Source: Novosphingobium sp. Gsoil 351 (GTDB lineage: Bacteria > Pseudomonadota > Alphaproteobacteria > Sphingomonadales > Sphingomonadaceae). From it: 64,000 nucleotides of DNA. Of this stretch, positions 50,834 through 63,998 are shown in pieces; position 1 is the first letter of the stretch, and every line of letters begins with the position of its first letter. The notes beneath the pieces are model-generated. The model worked only from the letters and a program-made list of their open reading frames with translations. It was not told the origin of the DNA and did not search any database. Made by a program: the position numbers and the translations under genes. The stretch lies in assembly GCF_009707465.1 (NCBI RefSeq), contig NZ_CP046120.1:434001-498000 (forward strand), given 5' to 3'.

Positions 50834-51564
50834 ATGGCCGCGCCGACGATCTTCTCGCCAAACCGCCGTGCCGCGGTCCGCCAACGGATGGTGCGGGCGC
50901 AGGCCCTGCCGGGCGCGCCGCGATACCTGCTCGACGACATGGTCGAGGATGTGCTCGAGCGCCTGTCGTTCCTTCGTCACGTCCCGCGCAACGCGCTGGT
51001 GATCGGCGACTACGGCAGGGCGTTGGCCCGCGAGCTTTCCTCCAACGGCTCCGCGATCCGCGAGGCCGCGCCCGAACACGGTCTGGACGAAGAGCAGCCG
51101 CTGACTTTCGCCGGGTTCGACTTCATCGCCAGCCTCGGTACGCTCGACACGGTGAACGACCTGCCCGGTGCGCTGGTCCACTTGCGCAACGCCCTGGCGC
51201 CGGGCGGGTTGCTGATCGCCAGCCTGGTGGGCGCGGGCAGCCTGCCGGTTTTGCGCGGCGCGATGCTGGCGGCCGACGGCGAGCGGCCCGCGCCGCGCCT
51301 GCACCCGATGATCGACGTCCGCGCTGGCGCACAGCTCGTCCAGCGGGCGGGCTTCGCCGACCCGGTCGCCGACGGCCGGAGCCTGAAGGTTCGGTTCGCC
51401 TCGCTCGATCGCCTGGTCGCCGATCTGCGCGCCCAGGGGCTGGTCAACGTACTGGCCCGGCCTGGCCCGCCACTCACCCGCGAGGCTGCGGCGACCGCGC
51501 GCCGCCTGTTCGGCTCGCAAACCGAAGAAACGTTCGAGATAGTGACTCTAACGGGTTGGAAACG

Positions 51565-51568
<4 letters not shown>
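50834..51568 (+). CDS. SAM-dependent methyltransferase (BioC/NDUFAF5-like)
   Basis: 244 residues. N terminus IFSPNRRAAVRQRMV, then a class I methyltransferase fold in reduced form: NALVIGDYGRALARELSS, FDFIASLGTLDTVNDLPGAL, LRNALAPGGLLIASLVGAGS, PVLRGAMLAADG. This pattern matches the BioC-like/complex I assembly factor group of alphaproteobacteria. The glycine-rich AdoMet loop is weak (VIGDYG). Divergent from comF, as is common in these genomes, and it overlaps the ppdK end by four bases. Confidence 0.88.
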
Positions 51569-54237
<2,669 letters not shown>

Positions 54238-54294
54238 TCCGGCCCTTGCTGATTGAGCCATGGACCACTTGGACCACAGTCTAAGGTAAAAATT

Positions 54295-56466
54295 CTATCC
54301 CTCGATTTTCGAGAAATCGGCCACCCGATGGACCGCACCGCGGAACCGGTCGAGCAGCGCGAGCCGGTGTGTCCGCTTGGCGGGGTCGTCGTCGTTGACG
54401 GTAACGGTGTCGAAAAACGCATCGATCGGGCCCCGCAGACTGGCGAGCGCGCCCATCGCCCCCGCGAAATCCTCGGCAGCGACAGCATCGCGCGCCTCGG
54501 GTTCCGCGGCGTCGAGCGCCTCGATCAGCGCCCTTTCGGCGGTTTCGGGCGTGTAGGAAAGTATGGAGTTTTCGCCGTCCTGATACCTTTCCTTTTTCAG
54601 GATGTTCGCCGCGCGCTTGTATCCGGCGAGCAGGTTGGTGCCGTCGGCGGTGCCGACGAACGCCTGAAGCGCGTGTACCCGCGCGAGGAGGCGGACTAGA
54701 TCGTCCTCGCCACCGAGCGCGAACACCGCGTCGATCAGATCGTGGCGGACGCCGGCTTCGCGTTGCTGAAATTTGAGGCGGTCGGCGAAGAAGTCCACAA
54801 GTCCGTCAGAGCCGGAGATAATCTGCTTCGCAAAATCGGAACTGTCTGGATGACCATGCACCGCCACATACTTGGACCGTGTTCTGTGCCCCCAAGCTGA
54901 CGAGGAATTCTTGATGCTCAATGTATCGGGATTTCGACCGAGCGAAGCATGAGCAGCGGCAGCGATCCAAATTGGAATACGTAGTCCATTCGCCACGATG
55001 ATCTGGATGATACCCAACGCAGCACGGCGAAGTGCGAAAGGGTCTTTCGATCCTGTCGGCCGTTCGTTCACAAGAAAGAAGCCAACCAACGTATCCAGCT
55101 TATCCGCCAAACTCACCGCCACCGTCACCGGCGCGGTCGGCACGTCATCACCCTGCCCGACCGGCTTGTAATGATCCCGGATGGCGTCGGCGGCAGCGTC
55201 TGGCAGGCCCTCGGCACGGGCGTAGTAGCCGCCCATCAGGCCCTGGAGCTCGGGGAATTCGCCGACCATCTCGGTGACGAGGTCGGCCTTGCACAGCCGC
55301 GCGGCCTGTTCGGCGAGATCGGCGAGGCGAGCGCGATCCTCCCCACCGACGATGCCTTCCTCAACCAACCACCTTGCCAGCTTGGCGACCCGCTCGACCT
55401 TGTCGGCGACGGTGCCCAGCTTTTCGTGGAACACGATGCTCGCCAGCTTTTCGGCGTGTTGCGCGAGGGACTTTTTGCGATCCTGCTCCCAGAAGAAGCG
55501 CGCGTCGCTCAGCCGCGCCGCGAGCACCTTGCGGTTGCCGTCGACGATGCCCGCGCCGCCATCGGCCGCCTCGATGTTGGCGGTGCAGACGAAGGCGTTG
55601 GCGAGCTTGCCGTCCGCATCGTTGCACACGAAATACTTCTGGTTGGTCCGCGCGGTGAGCTGGATGACTTCGGGCGGGACCTCGAGGAAGCCTGCGTCGA
55701 ACCGGCCGAGCAGCGGCACCGGCCATTCGGTCAGCCCGGAGTTCTCGATCACCAGCCCCTCGTCCTCGACCAGCGCCAGCCCGGCTTGCGCGGCCGCGGC
55801 CTTGGCCTTGTCGCGGATCAGCCCCTCGCGCTCAGCGTGATCCACGATCACGTGGCAGGCGCGCAGCTTCTCCTGGTAGTCGCTTGCCCCCCCGATTGTG
55901 ATCGGGCCGGGGGCGTGGAAGCGGTGGCCGAGCGTAGCGTAGCCGCTGGCGATCCCGGCGGCGGTGCACTCGACCAGTTCCTCGCCCAGGATCGCCACGA
56001 TCCCGGAGAGCGGGCGGACCCAGCGCGGGCTTTCGGTGCTGAGCGAGGCCGCGCCCCAGCGCATCGCCTTGGGCCACGCAAACGTGCGCACGATCGCGGC
56101 GATCGCCCAGGCGAGCACGTCGCGCGTGGCGCGGCCTGGCCGTTCGACGATGGCAAAGTAGGTTCCGCCACGATCTTCAAGCTTTTCCTGAGGCTGCCCG
56201 ACCTTGCGCAGGAAGCCCTCGAGCGCCTGCGGCGGCGCGCCGACGCGCGGCCCCTTGATCTCCTCACGCTGTGCTTCGGTCGCCTCGGGCAGGCCCCGCG
56301 CGATCAGCGCCAGGCGACGCGGGGTCGACCACACGGTGATGGCGCCGTGGGTGACGCCGCCCGCCGTCATGTGTTCGCGAAACGCCTTCTCGAGCGCCGC
56401 CCGCGCCCCCGCCTGCATCCGCGCGGGGATTTCTTCCATCCGCAGTTCGAGGAGGAAGTCGCTCAC
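54295..56466 (-). CDS. glyS: glycyl-tRNA synthetase subunit beta
   Basis: 723-residue beta subunit of the alpha2beta2 glycyl-tRNA synthetase. N terminus [83 protein letters not shown] start overlaps the glyQ stop (GTGA). Between ANGLRIPIW and [10 protein letters not shown] lies an unusual segment of about 50 residues (including [20 protein letters not shown]), coded by DNA of about 54% GC over 54781-54960 by hand count, lower than the rest. Confidence 0.96.
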   Translation of the reverse strand: MSDFLLELRMEEIPARMQAGARAALEKAFREHMTAGGVTHGAITVWSTPRRLALIARGLPEATEAQREEIKGPRVGAPPQALEGFLRKVGQPQEKLEDRGGTYFAIVERPGRATRDVLAWAIAAIVRTFAWPKAMRWGAASLSTESPRWVRPLSGIVAILGEELVECTAAGIASGYATLGHRFHAPGPITIGGASDYQEKLRACHVIVDHAEREGLIRDKAKAAAAQAGLALVEDEGLVIENSGLTEWPVPLLGRFDAGFLEVPPEVIQLTARTNQKYFVCNDADGKLANAFVCTANIEAADGGAGIVDGNRKVLAARLSDARFFWEQDRKKSLAQHAEKLASIVFHEKLGTVADKVERVAKLARWLVEEGIVGGEDRARLADLAEQAARLCKADLVTEMVGEFPELQGLMGGYYARAEGLPDAAADAIRDHYKPVGQGDDVPTAPVTVAVSLADKLDTLVGFFLVNERPTGSKDPFALRRAALGIIQIIVANGLRIPIWIAAAAHASLGRNPDTLSIKNSSSAWGHRTRSKYVAVHGHPDSSDFAKQIISGSDGLVDFFADRLKFQQREAGVRHDLIDAVFALGGEDDLVRLLARVHALQAFVGTADGTNLLAGYKRAANILKKERYQDGENSILSYTPETAERALIEALDAAEPEARDAVAAEDFAGAMGALASLRGPIDAFFDTVTVNDDDPAKRTHRLALLDRFRGAVHRVADFSKIEG

Positions 56467-57362
56467 GCCGACCATCCCGGGAACTTCACCGCCCACCTCG
56501 GCGCCTCACGCTTCATGTGGGCTTCGCAGCTGCCGCGCGCGAGGTCGCGGACGCGGCCCATGTAGCTGGCCCGCTCCTGCACCGAGATCACGCCGCGGGC
56601 CTGGAGCAGGTTGAAGACGTGGCTGGCCTCGATCGCCTGCTCGTAGGCGGGAATCGGGAGTCCGGCGGCCAGGCAGTTCTCGCACTCGGCGGTCGCCTTG
56701 CGGAACAGGTCGAACAAGCCTTCGGTGTCGGCGACCTCGAAGTTCCACTTCGACATCTGCTTCTCGTTCTCTAGGAAGACATCGCCGTAAGTGACGCCAT
56801 TTCCATTGAAATCGAGATCGTAGACGCTGTCCACGCCCTGGATGTACATTGCCAGCCGTTCGAGCCCGTAGGTCAGCTCGCCCGCCACCGGCTTGCAATC
56901 GAACCCGCCCATCTGCTGGAAATAGGTGAACTGGGTGACTTCCATCCCGTCGCACCACACTTCCCAGCCCAGCCCCCAGGCACCCAGCGTGGGCGATTCC
57001 CAATCGTCCTCGACGAAGCGGATGTCGTGGAGCAGCGGGTCGATCCCGATCGCGGACAGGCTGGCGAGGTAGAGCTCCTGCAGGTCCGGCGGGCTCGGCT
57101 TGAGGATCACCTGGTACTGGTAATAGTGCTGCAGCCGGTTGGGGTTCTCGCCATAGCGGCCGTCGGTGGGGCGGCGGCAGGGCTGTACGAACGCGGCGTT
57201 CCACGGCTCGGGACCCAGCGCGCGCAAGGTGGTGGCGGTGTGGAACGTGCCGGCGCCCATCCGCATGTCATAGGGCTGGAGGATCAGGCAGCCCTGGGCC
57301 GCCCAGAACGCGTGAAGCGTCAGGATCATGTCCTGGAAGCTGGTTTTCGGTCCCGCGGTCAT
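56463..57362 (-). CDS. glyQ: glycyl-tRNA synthetase subunit alpha
   Basis: 299-residue catalytic alpha subunit. Opens [20 protein letters not shown] with [60 protein letters not shown]. Class II motifs intact. ATG at 57360-57362 chosen where homology begins. Followed by glyS with a four-base overlap. Confidence 0.97.
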   Translation of the reverse strand: MTAGPKTSFQDMILTLHAFWAAQGCLILQPYDMRMGAGTFHTATTLRALGPEPWNAAFVQPCRRPTDGRYGENPNRLQHYYQYQVILKPSPPDLQELYLASLSAIGIDPLLHDIRFVEDDWESPTLGAWGLGWEVWCDGMEVTQFTYFQQMGGFDCKPVAGELTYGLERLAMYIQGVDSVYDLDFNGNGVTYGDVFLENEKQMSKWNFEVADTEGLFDLFRKATAECENCLAAGLPIPAYEQAIEASHVFNLLQARGVISVQERASYMGRVRDLARGSCEAHMKREAPRWAVKFPGWSA

Positions 57363-57434
57363 GGGCCGCGCCAATGGCGGAAGGGTTGCCGCCAAGCAAG
57401 GGTTCGTTCATCGCCTGCTGGCAAAGGAGCGGCC

Positions 57435-58382
57435 ATGAAACTGCGCCAATTCCTGTCCGCCCTTCCCCGCCGCTTCGCCGAGGGGCTCGCCTTGCTCGCG
57501 TTCGGGGCCACGCCTGCGCTCGCCGATCCGCAGAGCTTTCCCACCCCGGTCGCACCGGTGCTGCGCGAGATTCCGCCGCCGCCGCTCCACCCCGCGCTGT
57601 GGATGGTCAAGGACGCCGACACCACGATCTACCTGTTCGGCACGATCCACGCGCTGCGCCCCGGAATGCCGTGGTTCGGCGGGCAGGTGGCGCAGGCCTT
57701 CGCCGAATCGGGCACGCTGGTGACCGAAATCGCCGACGTCGGCAGCATGGACACCGCGCAGGCGCTGCTGAGCAACGCGATGCTGCCCGAGGGCCAGAGC
57801 CTGCGCGCCAAGCTGAGCGAGGCCGACCGCGCCGCCTACGATGCGGCGCTGACCAAGGCCGCGATCCCGGCGACCGCGCTCGACAAGTTCAAGCCGTGGT
57901 ATGCCGCGGTGGTGCTGTCCTCGCTGCCGCTGCTGCGTTCGGGGTTCAAGCTGGAAGAAGGCGTCGAGATTCAGCTCGCCACGAAAGCCAGGGCCTCGGG
58001 CAAGGGCCAGGAGGCGCTGGAGACGGCGGCCTACCAGCTCGGGCTGTTCGATTCGCTGCCCCAGGCAGGCCAGATCGCCTATCTGCGCCAGGTGGTCGAC
58101 AACCTGCCCAACATGACGACGCAGATCGATACGCTGATCGGCGAATGGGGCGAAGGCGATGCCGATGGGCTGGCGAAGACGATGAACGCCGAAGAGACCG
58201 ACGCCGGGCTGACCGACCTGCTCCTAACCCGCCGCAACAAGGCCTGGGCGGACTGGATAAAAAACCGGCTCGACAAGCCGGGGACCGTGTTCGTGGCAGT
58301 GGGCGCGGGGCATCTGGCCGGGCCGGGCAGCGTGCAGGAGCAGCTCTCGGCCAAGGGTCTCGCGACGACGCGGTTGCAGTAG
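57435..58382 (+). CDS. TraB/GumN family protein, copy 1
   Basis: 315 residues with a signal peptide ending ATPALA, then the TraB/GumN fold: HPALWMVKDADTTIYLFGTI followed by HALRPGMPWF, GLFDSLPQAGQIAYLRQVVD, RRNKAWADWIKNRLDKPGTV and VAVGAGHLAGPGSV. The metal-site Glu and GxxH motifs (LFGTIHALR; VGAGHL) are present. Probably a secreted or periplasmic metalloprotease-like enzyme; role unknown. Ribosome binding site AAAGGAG before ATG 57435. Paralogue directly downstream. Confidence 0.9.
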   Translation: MKLRQFLSALPRRFAEGLALLAFGATPALADPQSFPTPVAPVLREIPPPPLHPALWMVKDADTTIYLFGTIHALRPGMPWFGGQVAQAFAESGTLVTEIADVGSMDTAQALLSNAMLPEGQSLRAKLSEADRAAYDAALTKAAIPATALDKFKPWYAAVVLSSLPLLRSGFKLEEGVEIQLATKARASGKGQEALETAAYQLGLFDSLPQAGQIAYLRQVVDNLPNMTTQIDTLIGEWGEGDADGLAKTMNAEETDAGLTDLLLTRRNKAWADWIKNRLDKPGTVFVAVGAGHLAGPGSVQEQLSAKGLATTRLQ

Positions 58383-58409
58383 CGCTGCAGATTTTCCCGC
58401 GTCCCTTGG

Positions 58410-58503
58410 TTCCAAGCTTGTCGAAGCACTGTCCTTTTCCTCGTGCCTCGCGCACAGCCGCCCCAAGTGAAGGGCGGTCCTTCGACAGGCTCAGGACAAA
58501 CGG
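58410..58503. repeat. degenerate inverted repeat with GTCCTTCGACAGGCTCAGGA
   Basis: CTTGTCGAAGCACTGTCC near 58418-58434 and GGTCCTTCGACAGGCTCAGG at 58477-58496 are partly complementary halves of a palindrome widespread between sphingomonad genes. It separates the two TraB/GumN genes and leaves only GGAGGCGGGGAG as ribosome binding site for the second. Confidence 0.7.
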
Positions 58504-58512
58504 AGGCGGGGA

Positions 58513-59382
58513 GTGAAGGCGAAGGTATTCGCTGTCTTCATCGCTTTGGCGCTCACCGCGTGCCATGCGGCGCCCGCCGAGCACACGCACCCCGCGCTGT
58601 GGCAAGTCACCGGCGCCGCGGGCGAGACGGGCTATATCTTCGGCACCGTCCACGCCCTGCCCGACGGCCTGGGGTGGAAGACCCCGGCGATCGACCGGGC
58701 GATCGCCGACAGCGGCATGCTGGTGCTCGAGATCGTCGATCCCAGCGACGAGAGCGCGGCGCGCGCGGCGTTCCAGCGGCTTGGCACCACCCCGGGTCAG
58801 CCGCCGCTGGAACAGCGCGTCGATCCTGCGCTGCGCGAGGCGCTGAAGGGAGCGATGGCGAAAACCCGGCTCCAGCCCGCGCAGTTCGCCAGCCTCGAGG
58901 ATTGGGCGGCGGCGCTGACTCTGTCGTTCGCGCTCGAGGCGAAGGACGGCTACGACCCCGGCAACGGCGCCGACCGCGCGTTGGTGGCCGCCGCGGGACG
59001 GCGTCCGGTGGTGGGGCTGGAGACGCTGGAGGGCCAGCTCGGGCTTTTCGATGCGCTACCCGCGCGCGAGCAACGCGCGTTGTTGAACGCGATCGTGGCA
59101 GAAGGCGCTGGCGACGTTTCCGACAAGCGCCTGGTCAAGGCCTGGGCCGAAGGCGACGTCGCCACGCTCGACCGCGAGGCGCACGCCGGGATGATGGCCG
59201 ACCCGCGGCTGCGCGAAGCCTTGCTGGTGGGGCGCAATCGGGACTGGGCGGAGCAGATCGCCGCGATGCTAAGGCAAGGCAAGCGCCCGTTCGTGGCGGT
59301 GGGAGCCGCGCATGTCGCAGGCATCGATGGGCTGCCCCAGATGCTGGCGGCCCGGGGGTACGAGATCAAGCGCGTGCAATAG
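58513..59382 (+). CDS. TraB/GumN family lipoprotein, copy 2
   Basis: 289 residues, GTG start. Lipoprotein signal KAKVFAVFIALALTAC, then HPALWQVTGAAGETGYIFGT with VHALPDGLGW, LGLFDALPAREQRALLNAIV, VGRNRDWAEQIAAMLRQGKR and VAVGAAHVAGIDGL. The same core as copy 1 but membrane-anchored by lipid instead of cleaved free. The pair looks like a tandem duplication that has diverged. Confidence 0.9.
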   Translation: MKAKVFAVFIALALTACHAAPAEHTHPALWQVTGAAGETGYIFGTVHALPDGLGWKTPAIDRAIADSGMLVLEIVDPSDESAARAAFQRLGTTPGQPPLEQRVDPALREALKGAMAKTRLQPAQFASLEDWAAALTLSFALEAKDGYDPGNGADRALVAAAGRRPVVGLETLEGQLGLFDALPAREQRALLNAIVAEGAGDVSDKRLVKAWAEGDVATLDREAHAGMMADPRLREALLVGRNRDWAEQIAAMLRQGKRPFVAVGAAHVAGIDGLPQMLAARGYEIKRVQ

Positions 59383-59385
59383 CCG

Positions 59386-59814
59386 CTATTCCGGCACCGC
59401 TTCCCCCGTTCCGCCTATCTCGGCGGGGAAATCCTTCAGCTTCGGCAAGCCATCGACCATCCGCAAGACATGCTCGCCGTAATTCAGATGGACCGCGGGC
59501 TCGAATGTCAGGCCGGGAATGGTCGAGGCATGAATATCAACCATCCCAAGCGTTGGATGTTCGACCAAGACATGACCGCCGCAAGCGGAGCAGAAGCGTC
59601 GGTAGCTGAACCCGGTCTTGTTGAACCCGCCCAGCTTATCTTCGCCCTGGACCACCTTTACCTGGTCGGCAGACCACAGGGTGAACGCGCTGACCGGCGC
59701 GCCCGCGTAGCTGCGGCAGGACGTGCAATGACAGTACCCCATCTGCGCCGGTGTTCCCTGCGCCTCGATCGAGACGGCTCCGCAAAAGCAGTTTCCCGAA
59801 TAGGCCTCGCTCAT
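59386..59814 (-). CDS. GFA family protein (glutathione-dependent formaldehyde-activating fold)
   Basis: 142 residues with zinc ligands NCFCGAVSIEA, GYCHCTSCRSYAG and RFCSACGGHV, the GFA/CENP-V pattern. Related enzymes act on glutathione adducts, but most family members are uncharacterised. ATG at 59812-59814. Convergent with the TraB/GumN gene, three bases between stops. Confidence 0.93.
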   Translation of the reverse strand: MSEAYSGNCFCGAVSIEAQGTPAQMGYCHCTSCRSYAGAPVSAFTLWSADQVKVVQGEDKLGGFNKTGFSYRRFCSACGGHVLVEHPTLGMVDIHASTIPGLTFEPAVHLNYGEHVLRMVDGLPKLKDFPAEIGGTGEAVPE

Positions 59815-59998
59815 CGTTCGATGCTCCGTTGTGGCGGCCCGTCCCAAAATATACCTCGCCGGCTCGGGCGACAAGCACCGGTCGGCTGATGCAGCCTTGC
59901 CTTTCCGCCAAAACCCCCCTAAGGGCGCCGCTCCCCGCCATGGTCATCCCTGGAGGCGCGGCGGGGTATCAACACCGTAAATCGGAAAGGTCACGGCT

Positions 59999-60619
59999 AT
60001 GAGCGAAGCTCTCACCCTGGCGGCCGAGGCGCGCGAGCGGGCTGGCAAGGGAGCCTCCCGCGCTCTGCGTCGCGAAGGTCGCGTACCCGCCGTCGTCTAT
60101 GGCGGCAAGGAAGAACCCCTGGGAATCCACGTCGAGGAGCGGCTGCTGCGCCGCATGCTCGGCACCGGGCACTTCACCAACTCGATCGTGATGATCGAGG
60201 TCGGTGGCAAGACCGTCCGTACCCTGCCCAAGGACGTCCATTTTCATCCCGTCAGCGATCGCCCGCTGCACGTCGATTTCCTCCGCCTGGCCAAGGACGC
60301 CACGGTCGAAGTCTCGGTGCCGGTGCTGTTCGTCAACGAGGACGATTCCCCCGGCCTCAAGCGCGGCGGCGTGCTGAACGTCGTGCGCCACGATCTCGAA
60401 CTGGTGTGCGACGCGGACAAGATCCCCGACGACATCCGGATCGACGTGACCGGGCTCGACATCGGCGATTCGATCCACATCAGCAACGTCACCCTGCCTG
60501 CCGGTTCGGCCAGCGCCATCACCGACCGCGATTTCACCATCGCCACGATCGTCGCGCCTTCGGGCCTCAAGAGCGAAGAGGGCGATACGCAGACCGAGGC
60601 GGAAGCTCCGGCAGCTTGA
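59999..60619 (+). CDS. rplY: 50S ribosomal protein L25/general stress protein Ctc
   Basis: 206-residue long-form L25 that binds 5S r[23 protein letters not shown] (with [15 protein letters not shown]), [20 protein letters not shown], then the CTC beta domain ([20 protein letters not shown]) and an acidic tail. ATG at 59999. Followed by a palindromic repeat and pth, the usual rplY-pth-ychF order. Confidence 0.96.
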   Translation: MSEALTLAAEARERAGKGASRALRREGRVPAVVYGGKEEPLGIHVEERLLRRMLGTGHFTNSIVMIEVGGKTVRTLPKDVHFHPVSDRPLHVDFLRLAKDATVEVSVPVLFVNEDDSPGLKRGGVLNVVRHDLELVCDADKIPDDIRIDVTGLDIGDSIHISNVTLPAGSASAITDRDFTIATIVAPSGLKSEEGDTQTEAEAPAA

Positions 60620-60628
60620 TCACTTAAG

Positions 60629-60724
60629 CCCCTCCCGCTTGCGGGAGGGGTTTGGGGTGGGCGCGGCTCATCCGGCGCTTGCAGGACTAGGCCTCCCCCC
60701 GGCCCCTCCCGCAAGCGGGAGGGG
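60629..60724. repeat. palindromic repeat between rplY and pth
   Basis: Two perfect palindromes, CCCCTCCCGCTTGCGGGAGGGG is split here as CCCCTCCCGCT/TGCGGGAGGGG (60629-60650), and its inverse with GCAAGC centre (60703-60724), flank a 52-base spacer. They can fold singly or with one another. The right arm GGGAGGGGAGTAGGA supplies the ribosome binding site of pth. Confidence 0.88.
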
Positions 60725-60732
60725 AGTAGGAA

Positions 60733-61305
60733 GTGCAGCTCTGGGTCGGCCTCGGCAATCCCGGTCCGTCATACGCGATGCACCGCCACAACGTGGGGTT
60801 CATGGCGGCGGACACGATCGCCGAGGTCCACCGCTTTGGTCCCGTTCAGAAGAAATTCTCGGGTTGGCTCCATGACGGCCGGATCGGGGGCGAACGCATA
60901 CTCCTGCTCAAGCCAGCGACGTGGATGAACGAGAGCGGTCGCTCGGTCGCCGAGGCACTGCGGTTCTACAAGCTCGACGTGGACGCGCTTACCGTGTTCC
61001 ACGACGAACTCGATCTCGCCCCGTTCAAGGTCAAGGTGAAGCGCGGCGGCGGCACCGCCGGGCACAATGGCTTGCGCAGCATCGACCAGCATCTCGGTCC
61101 CGACTTTCGCCGCGTGCGGATCGGCATCGGGCATCCCGGGCACAAGGATCGGGTGACAGGCTATGTGCTGGGCAACTACGCCAAGGCCGAAACCGACAAC
61201 CTCGCCGACCTGCTCGGCGCGCTGGCGGCGGAGGCCGAGTGGCTGGCCAAGGGCGACGACGTGCGGTTCATGAACGACGTGGCGCTGCGGCTGGCGACGG
61301 ATTAG
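60733..61305 (+). CDS. pth: peptidyl-tRNA hydrolase
   Basis: 190 residues; frees tRNA from stalled peptidyl-tRNA. Motifs: LWVGLGNPGPSYAMHRHNVG (catalytic His in HNVGF), LLKPATWMNESGRSV, FHDELDLAPFKVKVKRGGGT with AGHNGLRSI. GTG start with the purine-rich AGTAGGAA just upstream, adjoining the repeat. Standard length. Confidence 0.96.
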   Translation: MQLWVGLGNPGPSYAMHRHNVGFMAADTIAEVHRFGPVQKKFSGWLHDGRIGGERILLLKPATWMNESGRSVAEALRFYKLDVDALTVFHDELDLAPFKVKVKRGGGTAGHNGLRSIDQHLGPDFRRVRIGIGHPGHKDRVTGYVLGNYAKAETDNLADLLGALAAEAEWLAKGDDVRFMNDVALRLATD

Positions 61306-61422
61306 CCCTCTCCCCTTCAGGGGAGTGGGTGGGGAGAGGGGGACTTGCGCTTCTCCGGATGATGACATGGGTCGGCGAGACAGTCCCCTCTCCCCGACCC
61401 TCTCCGCTGAAAGGGAGAGGGA
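61306..61422. repeat. palindromic CCCTCTCCC repeat between pth and ychF
   Basis: CCCTCTCCCCTTCAGGGGAG at the left and CCCTCTCCGCTGAAAGGGAG (continuing AGGG) at the right, with GGGGAGAGGG and CCCCTCTCCCC in between. It fills the whole pth-ychF gap. The right edge GGGAGAGGGA serves as ribosome binding site of ychF, six bases before its ATG. Confidence 0.85.
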
Positions 61423-61428
61423 GATTTT

Positions 61429-62529
<1,101 letters not shown>

Positions 62530-62533
62530 TGTT

Positions 62534-62696
62534 CCTCGCCCCCGTCAGGGGGAGAGGATAGCGAAGCTTGCCGCATCGCGGCTAGCGCAGCTTGGAGAGG
62601 GGCCGCAGCGTAGCGCACCGCTGCGGCCCCTCTCCAACTTCGGCTAATTCGCTTCGCTCACAAGCCTGCGTATCCTCTCCCCTGAAGGGGCGAGGG
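62534..62696. repeat. large nested palindromic repeat after ychF
   Basis: Outer arms CCTCGCCCCCGTCAGGGGGA (plus GAGGATA) at 62534-62560 and TATCCTCTCCCCTGAAGGGG (plus CGAGG) at 62671-62696; inner hairpin GGAGAGGGGCCGCAG / CTGCGGCCCCTCTCC at about 62593-62637. The segment GGATAGCGAAGCTTG is shared with the rnhB repeat at 34869. The remaining bases up to 62761 contain no recognised gene. Confidence 0.85.
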
Positions 62697-62761
62697 CACG
62701 CAGGAACCACCACCCCTTCCCCCCCGTTCCCTCCCCACAACAGGGATGAGGAACACCGGAC

Positions 62762-63601
62762 ATGGCGCGCGTCACACGGCTCGACTGGCTGGCCAAGGCG
62801 GGCTTCGCCGCGCGCGGAATCGTCTATATCCTGTTCGGCTGGATCGCGCTGTCGGCGCGGGGCAAGACCGACGAGGGCCAGAAGGCGGTGTTCGATCAGG
62901 TCCAGGACATGCCCATGGGCGACCTGCTGCTGACCCTGCTCGCGCTGGGCCTGTTCGCCTACGGCGTGTTCCGCCTGACCAGCGGCTTCCTCGACATCGA
63001 GGGCAAGGGCGACGAGCCCAAGGGCCTCGCCGGCCGCGCGGCCCAAGTCGGCAGTGGGCTGTTCTATCTCCTGCTCGCCTACACCGCGGCTCAGTTCCTC
63101 GGCGGCGGCAAACCATCGGGCAACGCTACCGGCAGCGGCACTAGTCAGGAGGCTGCCAAGACCTTGCTCGACTTCGATCTGGGTGTATTCGGGCTGTGGT
63201 TGGTCGCGGCGGGATTTCTCGCGGCGGCGGGGTTGCAGGTGCGCAAGGCGTTCAAGGGCAGCCATATGAAGCAGACCGCACCGGACACCCCCGCCTTCGC
63301 CAAGACGCTCGGCCAGATCGGCCTCGTCACGCGCGGGCTGATCTTCGCGGTGATCGCCTACTCGTTCGTCCGGGTCGCCCAGACCAACGATCCCGGCCAG
63401 GCCAAGGCCGGCGGCGCCGCGATCGCCTCGCTGCTGGATTCCAGCCCCACGCTCTACACTCTGGTCGCAGTGGGACTGATCGTGTTCGGCGTGTTCAGCC
63501 TGATCCTCGCGAAATACCGGATCGTGCCTGCGATCGACGTGGCGGGGGCGGCCAAGGGCAAGGCGCACGCGGCAAGGGCGAAGGTTGCGGCTAAGCTCTG
63601 A
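62762..63601 (+). CDS. DUF1206 family membrane protein
   Basis: 279 residues made of three DUF1206 repeats, each two helices: LAKAGFAARGIVYILFGWIA; AAQVGSGLFYLLLAYTAAQF; LGQIGLVTRGLIFAVIAYSF. Six transmembrane segments expected. Function unknown. ATG at 62762. Its 3' end overlaps the convergent MerR gene by 11 bases. Confidence 0.93.
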   Translation: MARVTRLDWLAKAGFAARGIVYILFGWIALSARGKTDEGQKAVFDQVQDMPMGDLLLTLLALGLFAYGVFRLTSGFLDIEGKGDEPKGLAGRAAQVGSGLFYLLLAYTAAQFLGGGKPSGNATGSGTSQEAAKTLLDFDLGVFGLWLVAAGFLAAAGLQVRKAFKGSHMKQTAPDTPAFAKTLGQIGLVTRGLIFAVIAYSFVRVAQTNDPGQAKAGGAAIASLLDSSPTLYTLVAVGLIVFGVFSLILAKYRIVPAIDVAGAAKGKAHAARAKVAAKL

Positions 63602-63998
63602 GCCCGTCGAACGCGGCCAGGATCGGGCACGGCCCCTTGCCGCCCCCGGCGCAATCCTTTGCGAGCCGCGTGAGTGCATCGCGGCTGGCTTCGAGTTCGG
63701 CGATCCTGGCATCGAGTTCGGCAATCCGCTCGCGCGCCATCGCTTGTGCGGTAACGCGATCGTTATCGCGGTCGAGTTCGATCAGGCGGGCGATCTCATC
63801 GAGCGAGAACCCCGCCCGCTGCGCCGAGCGGATGAAGCGAAGGCGGCGAAGGTCGTCCTCGCCGTAATGCCGCCGCCCGGCCGCACCCCCCGTCCGCGAC
63901 GGCCGGGGATCGGTCAGGAGACCGCGTCTCTGGTAGAAGCGGACGGTTTCCACACCGACCCCTGCGCTTCTTCCCAGTTCCGAAATAGTCAGCGCCAT
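63591..63998 (-). CDS. MerR family transcriptional regulator, metal-type
   Basis: 135 residues: LTISELGRSAGVGVETVRFY with QRRGLLTDPRP, RRHYGEDDLRRLRFIRSAQR, AGFSLDEIARLIEL, a coiled coil, and a C-terminal pair of Cys in DCAGGGKGPCPILAAF that resembles the metal-binding loop of mercury-type MerR proteins (Cys117/Cys126 pattern), although the upstream third Cys is absent. The target gene, probably divergent, lies beyond the right edge. Confidence 0.92.
   Translation of the reverse strand: MALTISELGRSAGVGVETVRFYQRRGLLTDPRPSRTGGAAGRRHYGEDDLRRLRFIRSAQRAGFSLDEIARLIELDRDNDRVTAQAMARERIAELDARIAELEASRDALTRLAKDCAGGGKGPCPILAAFDGLRA

Noticed and set aside
55171..56565. A 464-codon plus-strand frame over glyS/glyQ
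   Set aside because: Antisense shadow of conserved synthetase sequence.
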